64,000 nt of DNA from an uncultured Alistipes sp. (GCA_900550465.1 URSC01000012.1:32616-96615); one strand, 5' to 3'; positions 1 through 8,725 are shown, counted from the stretch's first letter. The notes: a model not told the origin generated them from the sequence alone. Program-made: numbers and translations.

Positions 1-1073
1 TTGTTGCCGAACTGGAATTTCCACTGCTGGAGAAGCATTGTGCCCTCACCGTCCACATCCTCGAGTGCCCACCATGCCTTACGGCTGTCACCGGCGGGAA
101 TCTGATCGTACAGCCACTGTGAGCAGCACTTGCGGGCTGCGTCACCATATCCTCCGAAGTCGGGGTCCATGTGGGCCAGGAACTGGGGGTTGGTGGTACC
201 CTGAGACTGGATGATCTCTGCTCCCCACAGGACGTCCTCCTGTGCTACGCTGTTGTATCCGCTGGTCACGTCATCTGTCATGTCTCCACCGGCGGCAGCT
301 ATCTGTGCAGCAGCCAGGGCTGTCTTATAGTCAGCCATGTGAAGAGCGATACGGGCCTTGATACCGTTAGCCACGTATGTGTCAATGTGAGACTTATGGC
401 TTCTGGTCTTGCCCTCGAGAAGGACTATTGCGGAATCGATGTCAGACATAGCCTGTGCGTAGACCTCCCTGTTGGTAGCACGGGGCTTTCCGGGAGTTCC
501 GGCTACGGTGGGTTCCTTGTAGATAGGCACGGACAGCATGTCCTCGTGTCCCTCGTATGTACGGGCATAGGTCATGGCCAGGTAATGCAGGGAGTATGCC
601 CTAAGTGCATAGCAGTTACCCATTATGTACTCTATATCCGCCTGAGGACCTTCCATGGTATGCTGTGCACCCAGGATGTAGTTCACCAGCGAGATAGTCG
701 TGTAGTAGAAGTTCCAGCAGTCGTAGGGACGCCAGCCGTCACTGTTGTAGTAAGCCTTTACAGTGTAGATATAGTCGTTCCAGAACCAACCGTTACCCTG
801 GGCGGACATCACCATGTCCTCTCCCATAAGGTCAGCCATAAGGGAGTAGCCCTGAGGACCGAAACTCTGATGATGGTTAAAGTTTACGGTACGGCCCCAG
901 ATATAGAACCATCTGAAGGCTCCATTGAGAGCCTGCATGGCGCCCTCACTGTTCTCCAGCAGTGTAGTTGTGGAGACAGAGTCAGTAGGACTGGTGTTGA
1001 GGGAGTCCTTGCTGCAGGATGAGAGTCCGAATACTGTCAGGGCGGCAGCTGTTATAAGTAATATTTTTTTCAT
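1..1073 (-). CDS. SusD/RagB family nutrient-binding lipoprotein (3' end outside window)
   Basis: This is the surface lipoprotein partner of the SusC at 1095-4241; SusD proteins form the lid over a SusC barrel and bind substrate at the cell surface. The gene starts with ATG at 1073, 21 bases after the SusC stop, so the two are co-transcribed. The N-terminus is MKKILLITAAALTVFGLSSC, a lipoprotein signal with the acylated Cys at residue 20, followed by a Ser/Thr-rich stretch. The body resembles the SusD at 16685-18217 closely, sharing the motifs GWFW, DxWxxYY, NYI and the Asn-Gly-Ile-Lys-Ala-Arg stretch typical of the TPR-like helical core. About 357 codons are visible and the C-terminus lies beyond the left edge. 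The ligand cannot be read from the sequence. Confidence 0.93.
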   Translation of the reverse strand, partial: MKKILLITAAALTVFGLSSCSKDSLNTSPTDSVSTTTLLENSEGAMQALNGAFRWFYIWGRTVNFNHHQSFGPQGYSLMADLMGEDMVMSAQGNGWFWNDYIYTVKAYYNSDGWRPYDCWNFYYTTISLVNYILGAQHTMEGPQADIEYIMGNCYALRAYSLHYLAMTYARTYEGHEDMLSVPIYKEPTVAGTPGKPRATNREVYAQAMSDIDSAIVLLEGKTRSHKSHIDTYVANGIKARIALHMADYKTALAAAQIAAAGGDMTDDVTSGYNSVAQEDVLWGAEIIQSQGTTNPQFLAHMDPDFGGYGDAARKCCSQWLYDQIPAGDSRKAWWALEDVDGEGTMLLQQWKFQFGN

Positions 1074-1094
1074 CTTATTCTGTTCTTAATGTGT

Positions 1095-4000
1095 TTAGAA
1101 GTTGATATCAATACCTACGGATACAGACCTTGTCGGGAGGTAGGTATAGCCCTGGCCTCCGGAGAAGCTGTACTGGGGATCCATACCGTCGAGGTGGCTG
1201 AAGAGAGCGAGGTTGTCGCCTACTGCGAATATCCTGATGGAACTGATGTTGATCTTCTCCGTCCACTTGGTAGGCAGGGTGTAGCCGAACTGTACGGACT
1301 TGATGGAGAAGTAGGAGGCGTCGATGAGGTTCCTGTCGGTGATGGCGATACGTCCGGCACCTATCTTGAACTTGGGCACGTCGGTTACGTCACCGGGCTT
1401 CTGCCAGCGGCGCAGTGCGTTGCGGTGAAATGCGCTGGTGGCATAAGTGGGATCCATCGTAGAGGCGTAGGTGCCGTTGTAGATGTTGCCACCTATGGAG
1501 AATGTGGTCAGGAACGAGAGATCGAATGAACCGAGATAGAAGTTTGAACCGAATGATCCGGAGATGATGGGCTCGCGGCTGTCGAATACATAGCGGCAAT
1601 TGCCGGCGATGTCCTCATTGGCTGTGACGTACTCGCTGCCGGGCACCATGTTGCCGTTCTCGTCTGTGTCGAAGGCCCAGTAGAGCTGGTTACCTGTGGC
1701 GGGATCGACTCCGGCGGTCTTTACCATATAGAAGGAGTTGATGGGCAGGCCCACCTTGGTGATGTACTGGCCGCTGATGATCTCGTCCTGCGATGCCGTC
1801 AGGGCGGTTACCTCATTCTGGTTGTGGTACAGCATCAATGTCGAGTTGGCCTGGAACTTGTCGCGGTTGAGCCAGTTGACCCTGATGGTGGCCTCGACAC
1901 CCTGGTTTACCATGGAACCTACGTTGGCATTGTAGGACTGGAATCCGGTGGAAAGAGCCATAGGAGAGTCGAGCAGCAGGTCATAAGTATTGGAGTGGTA
2001 GTACTCCACAGACAGATCGAGGACTCTGTTGAAGAGCGATGCCTCGACACCTACGTTGATGGTTCCCTTCTTCTCCCATGAGATGGTGGGATTCTCCAGC
2101 GAGGAGACGATACCTCCGGGATAGTTGGCATTCGCCCAGTCCTGACTGATCAGATAGAAACCCTGCCATGCATAGTAGGTGGTGAGCATGTCGTTACCCT
2201 GAACACCGTAGGATGCCTTGAGGGTCATGTTGTTGATCCAGTCAGCATTCATCCAGCTCTCCTCAGAGATTCTCCAGGATGCACCTACTGACCAGAACTG
2301 TCCCCAGCGGTGGTCCTGATGGAACCTGGAGGAACCGTCGGTACGCCATGAAGCCGAGAAGAAGTACTTGTCGTCGTAGTCATAGTTGACGCGGGTCAGG
2401 AACGACTCAATCTTATAGGTGTTGGTGTATGATGTGTGGCTGGCCACAGTAGTTGCAGGTGCCAGTTCAGCGATACCGGGATAGATACCTGTACTGTTGG
2501 CATACAGATAATTGTACTCGTAGTTATAGAACTCATGTCCGAGGAGGACGCTGATGTTGTGCTTATCGAAACGACGGTCATAAGTCAGCAGCTGGTTGAA
2601 TGTGTACGAGAATGTACGTGTGCTGTACTTGTCGATGCTACCGTTGGTCTGGGCTCCGTCACCGGTGTAGGGGTTGGAGTAGGATGTAATCCTGCGGCTT
2701 GCGAGGTCGCCACCGAAGTTGATGGTCAGGGCGAGGCCTTTCAGCACACCCATGATGTTATCATCACCGCCAAAGCGGGCGAATGTACGGAAGCTGACGT
2801 TGTCGTAAGTCTGGCGGTACATGTTCTCATAGAGGTCACCGATAGGGTTGAAGCGGGATGCGGCGGGACGGGTCTCACCATAGTCGTACTGACGGTTGCC
2901 GTCCTCGTCGAGCAGGTCGTTTCCGTTCTCATCCTTCATGTATACAGGGTAGATGGCGGGCATGAACTGAGCGGTATACCATACGTTGTTGGTCTGGGTG
3001 CCGGAGTTCTGGGCCTGGTTGGCGTCGGTGTAGGAGTAACTGAGGTTGGCGCTCAGACGCAGCCACTTGGTAGCCTCGTGGTCAACACCTGCACGGGCGG
3101 AGTAACGGGAGAAGAGAGAGGTAATCAGCACGCCCTCATCACGCAGGTAGCCTGCGGAGAAGTTGTACTTGGTACGGTCGTTACCGCCGTTTACGCCCAG
3201 CTGATATTCCTGGCGGAGAGCCTTGGTGTTGGTCAGGGCGTCCATCCAGTCCTCGTTCCAGGCTGATACTGCATCAGAGTGCACCAAACCTGTAGCGGGG
3301 TCTATGACTGTATCCCAGGTGTAATTCTTGTAAGGATTGTAGAGCTGGCCGCCGAGTGTATTGCCCATGCTTGAGGCAGCATAGTTGAGGGCATTGTCAT
3401 GAGAGTAACCCTGGTCGATGGCGGTGTTGTAGAGGGATTCATAAACCAGTTCCACATATTCATCCTGACTTACGAGGTCATAACGGGGAATGGCGCGGGA
3501 CTGCCAGCCGACCTGGGCCTTGAGGTTCACGTCCACGCGGCCTTCCTTACCTTTCTTGGTAGTGATGATCACGACTCCGTTGGCACCGCGGGCTCCATAG
3601 AGTGCACCGGCGGATGCGTCCTTCAGCACGGTCATCGACTCGATGTCCTGAGGGTTGATGGCATTGATGTTGCCGTCATAAGGGATACCGTCGACTACAT
3701 ACAGAGGAGTAGAGTATGCGTTGATGGAGCCAGTACCGCGGATCTGGATAGAGGCTCCTTCTCCAGGCTGGCCGCTGCCAGAGCTGACTTCCACTCCGGC
3801 GACCAGGCCCTCAAGAGCCTTCGACACGTTGGAAACGCTCCTCTTGATGATGTCGTCGTTTTTAACGACAGCTGCGGAACCTGTGAAAGACTCCTTTTTG
3901 GCAGTACCGTAAGCCACGACGATCACATCGTCAAGAGTGGTGGCCTCGGGCACGAGCTCGATGTCAATCGAGGTTCTGCCGTTGACAGGGACTTCCAGAG

Positions 4001-4241
4001 TGGTGTAACCGAGGAAGGTCACTTCCAGGACTCCGTTTGCAGGCACGGTCAGGGAGTAGGCGCCCATGTCGTCGGTCATCGCCCACTGGGTGGTGCTGCC
4101 CTTGAGCACGACGGAGGCTCCGACTATTCCCTCACCTGTTGAAGCATCAGTAACAGTGCCGGTAACTGTGATGTCCTGCGCGTAGGCCGCGGCAGTTACC
4201 ACGAGTAACAGACCTGTTAAAAATAGTCTGATCTTTTTCAT
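1095..4241 (-). CDS. SusC/RagA family TonB-dependent transporter, complete (expressed-orientation copy)
   Basis: A 1048-residue outer-membrane TonB-dependent transporter. Residues 1-21 are a full signal peptide ending AYA. Residues about 24-100 are a carboxypeptidase-regulatory-like beta-sandwich. DDVIVVAYGT (104-113) resembles a TonB-interacting segment. The plug domain runs from about 115 to 230, with RGTGSIN and VLKDASAGALYGARGANGVV, and the rest is the beta-barrel ending in the C-terminal aromatic signature INF. It is the only one of the four SusC genes here with an ATG and a complete signal peptide, and it sits downstream of a long AT-rich region. Codons 11-16 contain the motif GTTACTCGTGGTAAC shared with the silent copies. 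From 4018 to 4150 it is identical over 133 bases to 13578-13710 of silent copy 2. It is probably the currently expressed member; the substrate is unknown. Confidence 0.95.
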   Translation of the reverse strand: MKKIRLFLTGLLLVVTAAAYAQDITVTGTVTDASTGEGIVGASVVLKGSTTQWAMTDDMGAYSLTVPANGVLEVTFLGYTTLEVPVNGRTSIDIELVPEATTLDDVIVVAYGTAKKESFTGSAAVVKNDDIIKRSVSNVSKALEGLVAGVEVSSGSGQPGEGASIQIRGTGSINAYSTPLYVVDGIPYDGNINAINPQDIESMTVLKDASAGALYGARGANGVVIITTKKGKEGRVDVNLKAQVGWQSRAIPRYDLVSQDEYVELVYESLYNTAIDQGYSHDNALNYAASSMGNTLGGQLYNPYKNYTWDTVIDPATGLVHSDAVSAWNEDWMDALTNTKALRQEYQLGVNGGNDRTKYNFSAGYLRDEGVLITSLFSRYSARAGVDHEATKWLRLSANLSYSYTDANQAQNSGTQTNNVWYTAQFMPAIYPVYMKDENGNDLLDEDGNRQYDYGETRPAASRFNPIGDLYENMYRQTYDNVSFRTFARFGGDDNIMGVLKGLALTINFGGDLASRRITSYSNPYTGDGAQTNGSIDKYSTRTFSYTFNQLLTYDRRFDKHNISVLLGHEFYNYEYNYLYANSTGIYPGIAELAPATTVASHTSYTNTYKIESFLTRVNYDYDDKYFFSASWRTDGSSRFHQDHRWGQFWSVGASWRISEESWMNADWINNMTLKASYGVQGNDMLTTYYAWQGFYLISQDWANANYPGGIVSSLENPTISWEKKGTINVGVEASLFNRVLDLSVEYYHSNTYDLLLDSPMALSTGFQSYNANVGSMVNQGVEATIRVNWLNRDKFQANSTLMLYHNQNEVTALTASQDEIISGQYITKVGLPINSFYMVKTAGVDPATGNQLYWAFDTDENGNMVPGSEYVTANEDIAGNCRYVFDSREPIISGSFGSNFYLGSFDLSFLTTFSIGGNIYNGTYASTMDPTYATSAFHRNALRRWQKPGDVTDVPKFKIGAGRIAITDRNLIDASYFSIKSVQFGYTLPTKWTEKINISSIRIFAVGDNLALFSHLDGMDPQYSFSGGQGYTYLPTRSVSVGIDINF
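4195..4209 (-). repeat. Putative recombination site 0, inside the signal-peptide codons of the complete SusC
   Basis: Read on the minus strand this is GTTACTCGTGGTAAC, an interrupted palindrome with 5-base arms GTTAC/GTAAC around TCGTG. The same core occurs at 13519 and 22562, and with one change at 5753, always at the same codon position of a SusC gene but in the opposite orientation to this one. Sequence on the ATG side (codons MKKIRLFLTGL) is unique to this copy; sequence on the SusC side is shared. That makes it the likely crossover site of the nearby tyrosine recombinase. The exact strand-exchange points are not known. Confidence 0.75.
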
Positions 4242-4805
4242 GTAGATAATTTTTTAAAGTTAATAAAAAGTTAATTGTTGTTAATGTTTGTTTTGTTGAT
4301 GTATTTTAATAAACAAAATTCAACCACCGGCGGCCCTTCCTTTCAGAAAAAATCCGTAGGGAAAGACCACTTACATTCAGGGAATATATTCAGTCAGCTT
4401 ATTCGGAAAATATGTGATAAAATTCAAAATCAAATTGCTCTATTCCAGGTTAGTCACTAGTTTTATTCCGGTAGGTTTATAGTACAATTTTATATTCAAA
4501 CTGCAAATATGCGCGTTTTTTCTGAGAAAAGCAACAATAATGAGCAAAACAGCGTGTCTGTTTTGCAGGTTACGGTCAAGTCGTGGCTCATAAATTCTTT
4601 CATTTTTGAATTCCGAAGGCAAGATTACAAAAATATTTTCAAAAAATCAAGCTTTTTCATTAAAATTTTTAAAACTTCTCACTTTTTAAAATCATCGCTA
4701 TGCTTCAATTCCACAAAAAACTCCTCGGATTCGTCATCGAATTCAATGTATCCCTGAATAAGAAAAAAAAATAGGGACGAAGTATTTATTTCCTATCTCC
4801 GCAAG
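4242..4805. promoter_or_regulatory. AT-rich divergent intergenic region (promoter region of SusC and recombinase)
   Basis: This 564-base gap between the divergent SusC (minus) and recombinase (plus) genes is far more AT-rich than the coding DNA around it and contains no convincing gene. It must hold the promoter of the complete SusC, since that gene has no other upstream DNA. On the minus strand one perfect match to the Bacteroidota -7 element TAnnTTTG is present (TATTTTTG, plus-strand 4628-4635), about 390 bases from the ATG; a weaker candidate, GAATTTTG, is at 4314-4321. The last 80 bases before the SusC ATG are A-rich, as is usual for Bacteroidota leaders that lack a Shine-Dalgarno. No clear recombinase promoter was found. 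Two perfect hairpins lie at 4518-4566. Confidence 0.6.
4518..4566. repeat. Two adjacent perfect inverted repeats upstream of the recombinase
   Basis: The first is TTTTCT-G-AGAAAA at 4518-4530. The second is GCAAAACAG-CGTGT-CTGTTTTGC at 4544-4566, with 9-base perfect arms and a 5-base spacer. The spacer length equals that of the GTTAC-TCGTG-GTAAC site. They could be RNA hairpins in a long SusC leader, binding sites for the recombinase or an accessory factor, or a transcription attenuator. There is no U-tract placed as expected for a simple terminator after the second hairpin. The function is unknown. Confidence 0.6.
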
Positions 4806-5741
4806 ATGATATCAAGGATGGAGAAGAACACCTGTCTTTATAAAGGTAAGAACTACGCCAGCAACAGTATCGCGAACTACAGGAAAATCCTCAGAATCTG
4901 GCCCGACTTCGAGGAGTCGATGGGGGTACGTTCCATCCGCTTCTCCGAGATAGACATGGACGTGTATTCCGCATTCCTTGAATTCTGTGACACGAACAAC
5001 TACATGGACAGTACAAAATATCAGTACGCATCGCTCATCAAGGCCATCATGAACAGTGCCCTCGAGGATGGCTGCTCCCGGAACAACATACAGAACAGCA
5101 AGGGGTTCGTAACGCACCGCCAGTCATCAGTATTCAGGAGGGTCTACCTGACCAGGGAAGAGATAGCTGCCCTGGCGGGGCTCGACCTGAAGGGCAACAG
5201 GGCCATGGAGAAGGTCCGGGACGTGTTTCTGGTGGGCTGCTATACCGGACAGCGGTTCTCAGACTATTCCAGCATGTGTATCGATGAGATAGAGACCATT
5301 GACATCGAAGGGGCGGAGTTCAAGGCTCTGCGCAAGGTCCAGTGCAAGACCGGCCGGACAGTGGTCATACCTATCCTGGATGACGGACTGCTGGACATCA
5401 TCCAGAGGTGGGGAGGGCGTCTTCCCAAGGTGTCGATATCGGATCTGAATGTGAGGATCAAGACTCTCTGCCGTATGGCAGGCGTCAAGGGAGAGATATC
5501 CATACCCTGCAGCAGGGCCGGCAGCAGCAGCCGTATCAAGAAGCAGAAATACGAGCTGGTGTCCTCCCACACCGCGCGCCGCAGCTACATCACCAACCTC
5601 TACATGGAAGGACGCCTCAGCACGGAGCAGATCCGCAGCATAAGCGGACACTCCAGCGAGGACTCCTTCAAGCGCTATCTGTGCCACAACCTGGAGGACG
5701 AGGCGAAGGAGATAATCAAGCGCTACATGCGGGGAAAGTAA
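4806..5741 (+). CDS. Tyrosine site-specific recombinase (putative SusC-switch invertase)
   Basis: A 311-residue tyrosine recombinase of the XerC/D-like integrase fold. Residues about 10-100 form a SAM-like helical core-binding domain and 110-305 the catalytic domain. The catalytic set is complete: R150 in CYTGQRFSD, K181 in CKTGR, H255 and R258 in SSHTARRS, H282 in ISGHSS, and the nucleophile Y291 in KRYLCHN. It lies between two inverted copies of the putative site, 11 bases upstream of site 1, and no other integrative-element genes are nearby, which points to local inversion rather than phage integration. The ATG at 4806 gives a normal-length protein; a second ATG four codons later is possible. 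Base composition matches neighbouring genes. That it acts on the SusC sites is inferred from position. Confidence 0.92.
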   Translation: MISRMEKNTCLYKGKNYASNSIANYRKILRIWPDFEESMGVRSIRFSEIDMDVYSAFLEFCDTNNYMDSTKYQYASLIKAIMNSALEDGCSRNNIQNSKGFVTHRQSSVFRRVYLTREEIAALAGLDLKGNRAMEKVRDVFLVGCYTGQRFSDYSSMCIDEIETIDIEGAEFKALRKVQCKTGRTVVIPILDDGLLDIIQRWGGRLPKVSISDLNVRIKTLCRMAGVKGEISIPCSRAGSSSRIKKQKYELVSSHTARRSYITNLYMEGRLSTEQIRSISGHSSEDSFKRYLCHNLEDEAKEIIKRYMRGK

Positions 5742-5752
5742 GAATTACGACA

Positions 5753-5767
5753 GTTACTCGTGGCAAC
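5753..5767 (+). repeat. Putative recombination site 1
   Basis: GTTACTCGTGGCAAC, differing from the other copies by T to C at base 12, which breaks one pair of the palindrome. It begins 12 bases after the end of the recombinase stop codon. Downstream similarity to the other SusC genes continues (TTCCGCGGC, then the AFAQ codons), while everything upstream is unrelated. It is in the opposite orientation to site 0 and the same orientation as sites 2 and 3. Confidence 0.72.
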
Positions 5768-8714
5768 TTCCGCGGCTTTCGCTCAGGATGTTACGGTGAC
5801 AGGTACTGTTACTGATGCTTCGACAGGCGAGACCATCGTCGGTGCCTCGGTGGTGCTGAAAGGAAGTACCACCCAGTGGGCGATGACCGACGACCTTGGT
5901 CAGTACTCGCTGACAGTACCCTCAAACGGCGTGCTGGAAGTGAGCTTCATGGGTTACACTACTTTGGAAGTCCCGGTAAACGGACGCACGACCGTCGACG
6001 TTCAGCTCGAGATGGACGCTCAGATGCTGGATGACGTGGTGGTTGTGGGCTACGGTTCGGCCAGGAAGATATCGTCCGTGGTAGGATCGGCCTCGACGGT
6101 AAACAAGAAGGTGATAGCCAACAGGCCTACCGCCAATGCCGGTGACGCTCTCCAGGGACAGGTATCCGGACTGCAGGTGTTCTCCTCCTCCGGTGAGCCT
6201 TCCGCCAGCGTAACCATGTACATGCGAGGCGTCAGCTCCATCAACTCAGACACGGAGCCTCTGTTCATCCTGGACGGTTCCCCTGTATCCTCCGCTGTCT
6301 TCACATCCCTGAACAGCAACGATATCGAGAGCGTGGTGGTCATGAAGGACGCATCCTCGACAGCCATCTACGGTTCGCGTGCTGCCAACGGTGTCATCTA
6401 CATCACCACCAAGAAAGGCCAGGCCGGTGACAAGCCCGTGGTATCACTCAGGGCTCAGTACGGAGTATCCCAGATCGCCCGTCACAAGATGGACCTTATG
6501 AATGCCGACCAGTGGTTCGAGTTCCAGCGCAAGGTCAACCCCGGGTTCGAGATGACTGCCTACCAGGCCGCATCCCAGCAGCTGGACGTAAACACCAACT
6601 GGGTGGACTACTTCTTCAACGAGAACGCACCCGTGTGGAGTCTGGACGCATCTGTTTCGGGAGCCACCGACAAGACCGACTACTATGTGTCTCTCGGAAC
6701 TTTCGACCAGAAAGGTGTGGCCTTCGACTCCGAGATGAGCAGATACAATATCCGCACCAATGTGAACACCCAGGCCACCAAATGGCTGAAGATGGGTATG
6801 AACATCGGCCTCACCTACCAGGACTACCAGACTACTCCCTACATGAACAGCGGTCAGAACAGCTATGGCAACATCATGTACGCTTCCAACAACCTGCCCG
6901 CATGGCTCTCTCCCTACGCCCTTCTGTACGATGACAACGGCAAGCCCTACATCGACTATGACCAGGAGAGTATCTACTTTGATGCTGTCGGACAGTGGAA
7001 TGCCTTCCATCTCTCCGAGATCCAGCCTATCCAGTACACGACTGTCAGGGTAAATGCCAGCACCTATCAGCAGATCACTCCCATCAAGGGACTGGTTCTC
7101 CGCGCACAGCAGAGCCTCGAGGGCTATGACTACCGTGCCTCGCAGAAAGCCCTTCCCGTACCTACAGACGAGTGGCCTTTCGGATCCAGCTCCGCATCTG
7201 CAAGCGAGAACTTCCAGAGATACTACCGCCTGACATTCACCAATACCGCTGAGTACAACTTCAACATCGCTGACAAGAACAACTTCTCCATCCTCGCAGG
7301 CCAGGAAGCCATCATGAGCGATGACCAGCGCTTCGGAGCCAGCTCCAACGGCCAGTCAGACCTCCGTCAGCCATATCTCGACAACGGTACTCAGGCCGAA
7401 ATCCCTTCATGGAGCCGCTCGCAGATCACATACAACTCTTACTTCGCCCGACTCTCCTACAACTTCGACGAACGCTACTACCTCGACGCCTCGTGGCGTA
7501 TAGACGGATCCTCCCTCTTCGGAGAGAACAAGCGCTACGCCAACTTCTACTCTGTAGGAGGCATGTGGGACATCAAGAAGGAAGAATGGATGAGAGGAGC
7601 CTCCTGGATTCAGGACCTGCGTCTGAAAGCCAGCTACGGTACTACCGGTAACTCGGGTATTCCCTACAACTACATGTCCTGGGGTACTGTAGGAAACTAC
7701 AGCGGCAACACCGTCTACGGTGGCGTCAGCGGATGGGGCATCTCAACCCCCGCAAACCCTGACCTGACATGGGAGACCATAGAGACACTCAATATAGGTG
7801 TCACCACCCGTCTGTGGAACTTCCTGGGAGTAAGCGTTGAATTCTACAACAGGGTCACCCGCGACATGCTGATGGAGATTCCCTACTCCTACACAACCGG
7901 ACACGGCACCGCATGGGGCAATGTCGCCGACATGAGAAACCGCGGAGTGGATGTGGACCTGAGCTTCGACATCATCCAGACCAGCGACATCTACTTCAAT
8001 ATCAAGACCAACTTCAACTACAACAAGAACGAGATCATCAGCCTCTTCGACGGACGTGACTCCTTCACCATGGCCAACACCGGTCTGCGAATGGAGGTGG
8101 GCCATGCCTGGGGCGAGTACTACTTCGTGCGCTCTGCAGGAGTGGATCCCCGTGACGGTATGCAGATGTGGTATGACAAGAACGGCAACATCACAAAGGA
8201 ATACTCCGACGATGACGCCGTGATGCTCGGCAAGCAGAGGTACGCACCCTGGTCCGGCGGTCTTCAGCTCAACTTCCAGTACAAGGGTCTGTACATCGGT
8301 GCGGACTTCACATGGGTGGCCGGCAACTGGATTATGAACAACGACAAGTGGTTCCTCACCAACCCCACCAACTTCCCTCTCTACAACATGACCACCGACA
8401 TGCTGAATATATGGACCAAGCCCGGTGATATCACCGATGTGCCTTCGCTCGAGTCCTCCAGACAGTTTGACGACACATATCTTGAGAACGCATCATTCCT
8501 GCGTATGAAGAACCTGCAGGTGGCCTATGACTTCCCCAAGAACTGGATGGACAAGACTGGCTTCCTCGCCGGCGTAAGGGTCTATGCCATCGCCCGCAAC
8601 CTCTTCACCATCACCGAATACTCCGGATATGATCCCGAGGTGGACAGCAACATTCAGATGGGTAACTATCCCAACACCCGACAGTTCAGCTTTGGAATCG
8701 AATTAACATTCTAA
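5760..8714 (+). CDS. SusC/RagA TonB-dependent transporter, silent cassette 1 (no ATG or complete signal peptide)
   Basis: An otherwise intact 984-residue SusC: carboxypeptidase-regulatory-like domain, TonB-interacting segment DDVVVVGYG, plug with RGVSSIN and MKDASSTAIYGSRAANGV, and a full barrel ending ELTF. The 5' end is missing. The frame opens only after the TAA of the recombinase (same frame, six codons earlier) and has no ATG; the first usable codon is GTG at 5760, giving VATSAAFAQ, only the second half of a signal peptide. There is no promoter in the 18-base gap. As it stands the product could not be exported normally. The absence of internal stops argues that selection maintains it, as expected of a donor cassette activated by inversion. 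The barrel differs clearly from the other three copies, implying a different ligand. Confidence 0.9.
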   Translation: MATSAAFAQDVTVTGTVTDASTGETIVGASVVLKGSTTQWAMTDDLGQYSLTVPSNGVLEVSFMGYTTLEVPVNGRTTVDVQLEMDAQMLDDVVVVGYGSARKISSVVGSASTVNKKVIANRPTANAGDALQGQVSGLQVFSSSGEPSASVTMYMRGVSSINSDTEPLFILDGSPVSSAVFTSLNSNDIESVVVMKDASSTAIYGSRAANGVIYITTKKGQAGDKPVVSLRAQYGVSQIARHKMDLMNADQWFEFQRKVNPGFEMTAYQAASQQLDVNTNWVDYFFNENAPVWSLDASVSGATDKTDYYVSLGTFDQKGVAFDSEMSRYNIRTNVNTQATKWLKMGMNIGLTYQDYQTTPYMNSGQNSYGNIMYASNNLPAWLSPYALLYDDNGKPYIDYDQESIYFDAVGQWNAFHLSEIQPIQYTTVRVNASTYQQITPIKGLVLRAQQSLEGYDYRASQKALPVPTDEWPFGSSSASASENFQRYYRLTFTNTAEYNFNIADKNNFSILAGQEAIMSDDQRFGASSNGQSDLRQPYLDNGTQAEIPSWSRSQITYNSYFARLSYNFDERYYLDASWRIDGSSLFGENKRYANFYSVGGMWDIKKEEWMRGASWIQDLRLKASYGTTGNSGIPYNYMSWGTVGNYSGNTVYGGVSGWGISTPANPDLTWETIETLNIGVTTRLWNFLGVSVEFYNRVTRDMLMEIPYSYTTGHGTAWGNVADMRNRGVDVDLSFDIIQTSDIYFNIKTNFNYNKNEIISLFDGRDSFTMANTGLRMEVGHAWGEYYFVRSAGVDPRDGMQMWYDKNGNITKEYSDDDAVMLGKQRYAPWSGGLQLNFQYKGLYIGADFTWVAGNWIMNNDKWFLTNPTNFPLYNMTTDMLNIWTKPGDITDVPSLESSRQFDDTYLENASFLRMKNLQVAYDFPKNWMDKTGFLAGVRVYAIARNLFTITEYSGYDPEVDSNIQMGNYPNTRQFSFGIELTF

Positions 8715-8725
8715 TCTTGAAAGAA

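Larger units (their letters stand above)
4195..5767. other. Putative invertible segment carrying promoter, leader and recombinase
   Basis: The stretch between inverted sites 0 and 1, about 1.56 kb, holds three things: the first 11 codons and upstream region of the complete SusC (minus strand), an AT-rich noncoding block, and the tyrosine recombinase (plus strand). Inverting it would leave the 1095-4241 SusC without a start and join the leader in frame to the SusC at 5760, giving an N-terminus MKKIRLFLTGL-LLVATSAAFAQ. Both predicted junctions keep the reading frame because the site sits at the same codon phase in each gene. Inversion with sites 2 or 3 would flip about 9.3 or 18.4 kb instead. 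This is inferred from the repeats; no alternative orientation is visible in a single consensus. Confidence 0.7.

Noticed and set aside
4569..4586. Possible fifth recombination site: GTTAC at 4569 and TCGTGG at 4581
   Set aside because: The two halves are separated by seven extra bases and there is no GTAAC arm or following SusC sequence, so it is not a copy of the site.
4440..4757. Short open frames in the AT-rich region (minus 4440-4622 and plus 4509-4757)
   Set aside because: They overlap each other and both hairpins, have no recognisable domain, and their codon content is unlike the neighbouring genes. Treated as noncoding.
4806..5741. Tyrosine recombinase as a phage or conjugative-element integrase
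   Set aside because: No excisionase, relaxase, phage genes, tRNA target or att-like flanks are visible, and the gene sits between inverted repeats within SusC genes.
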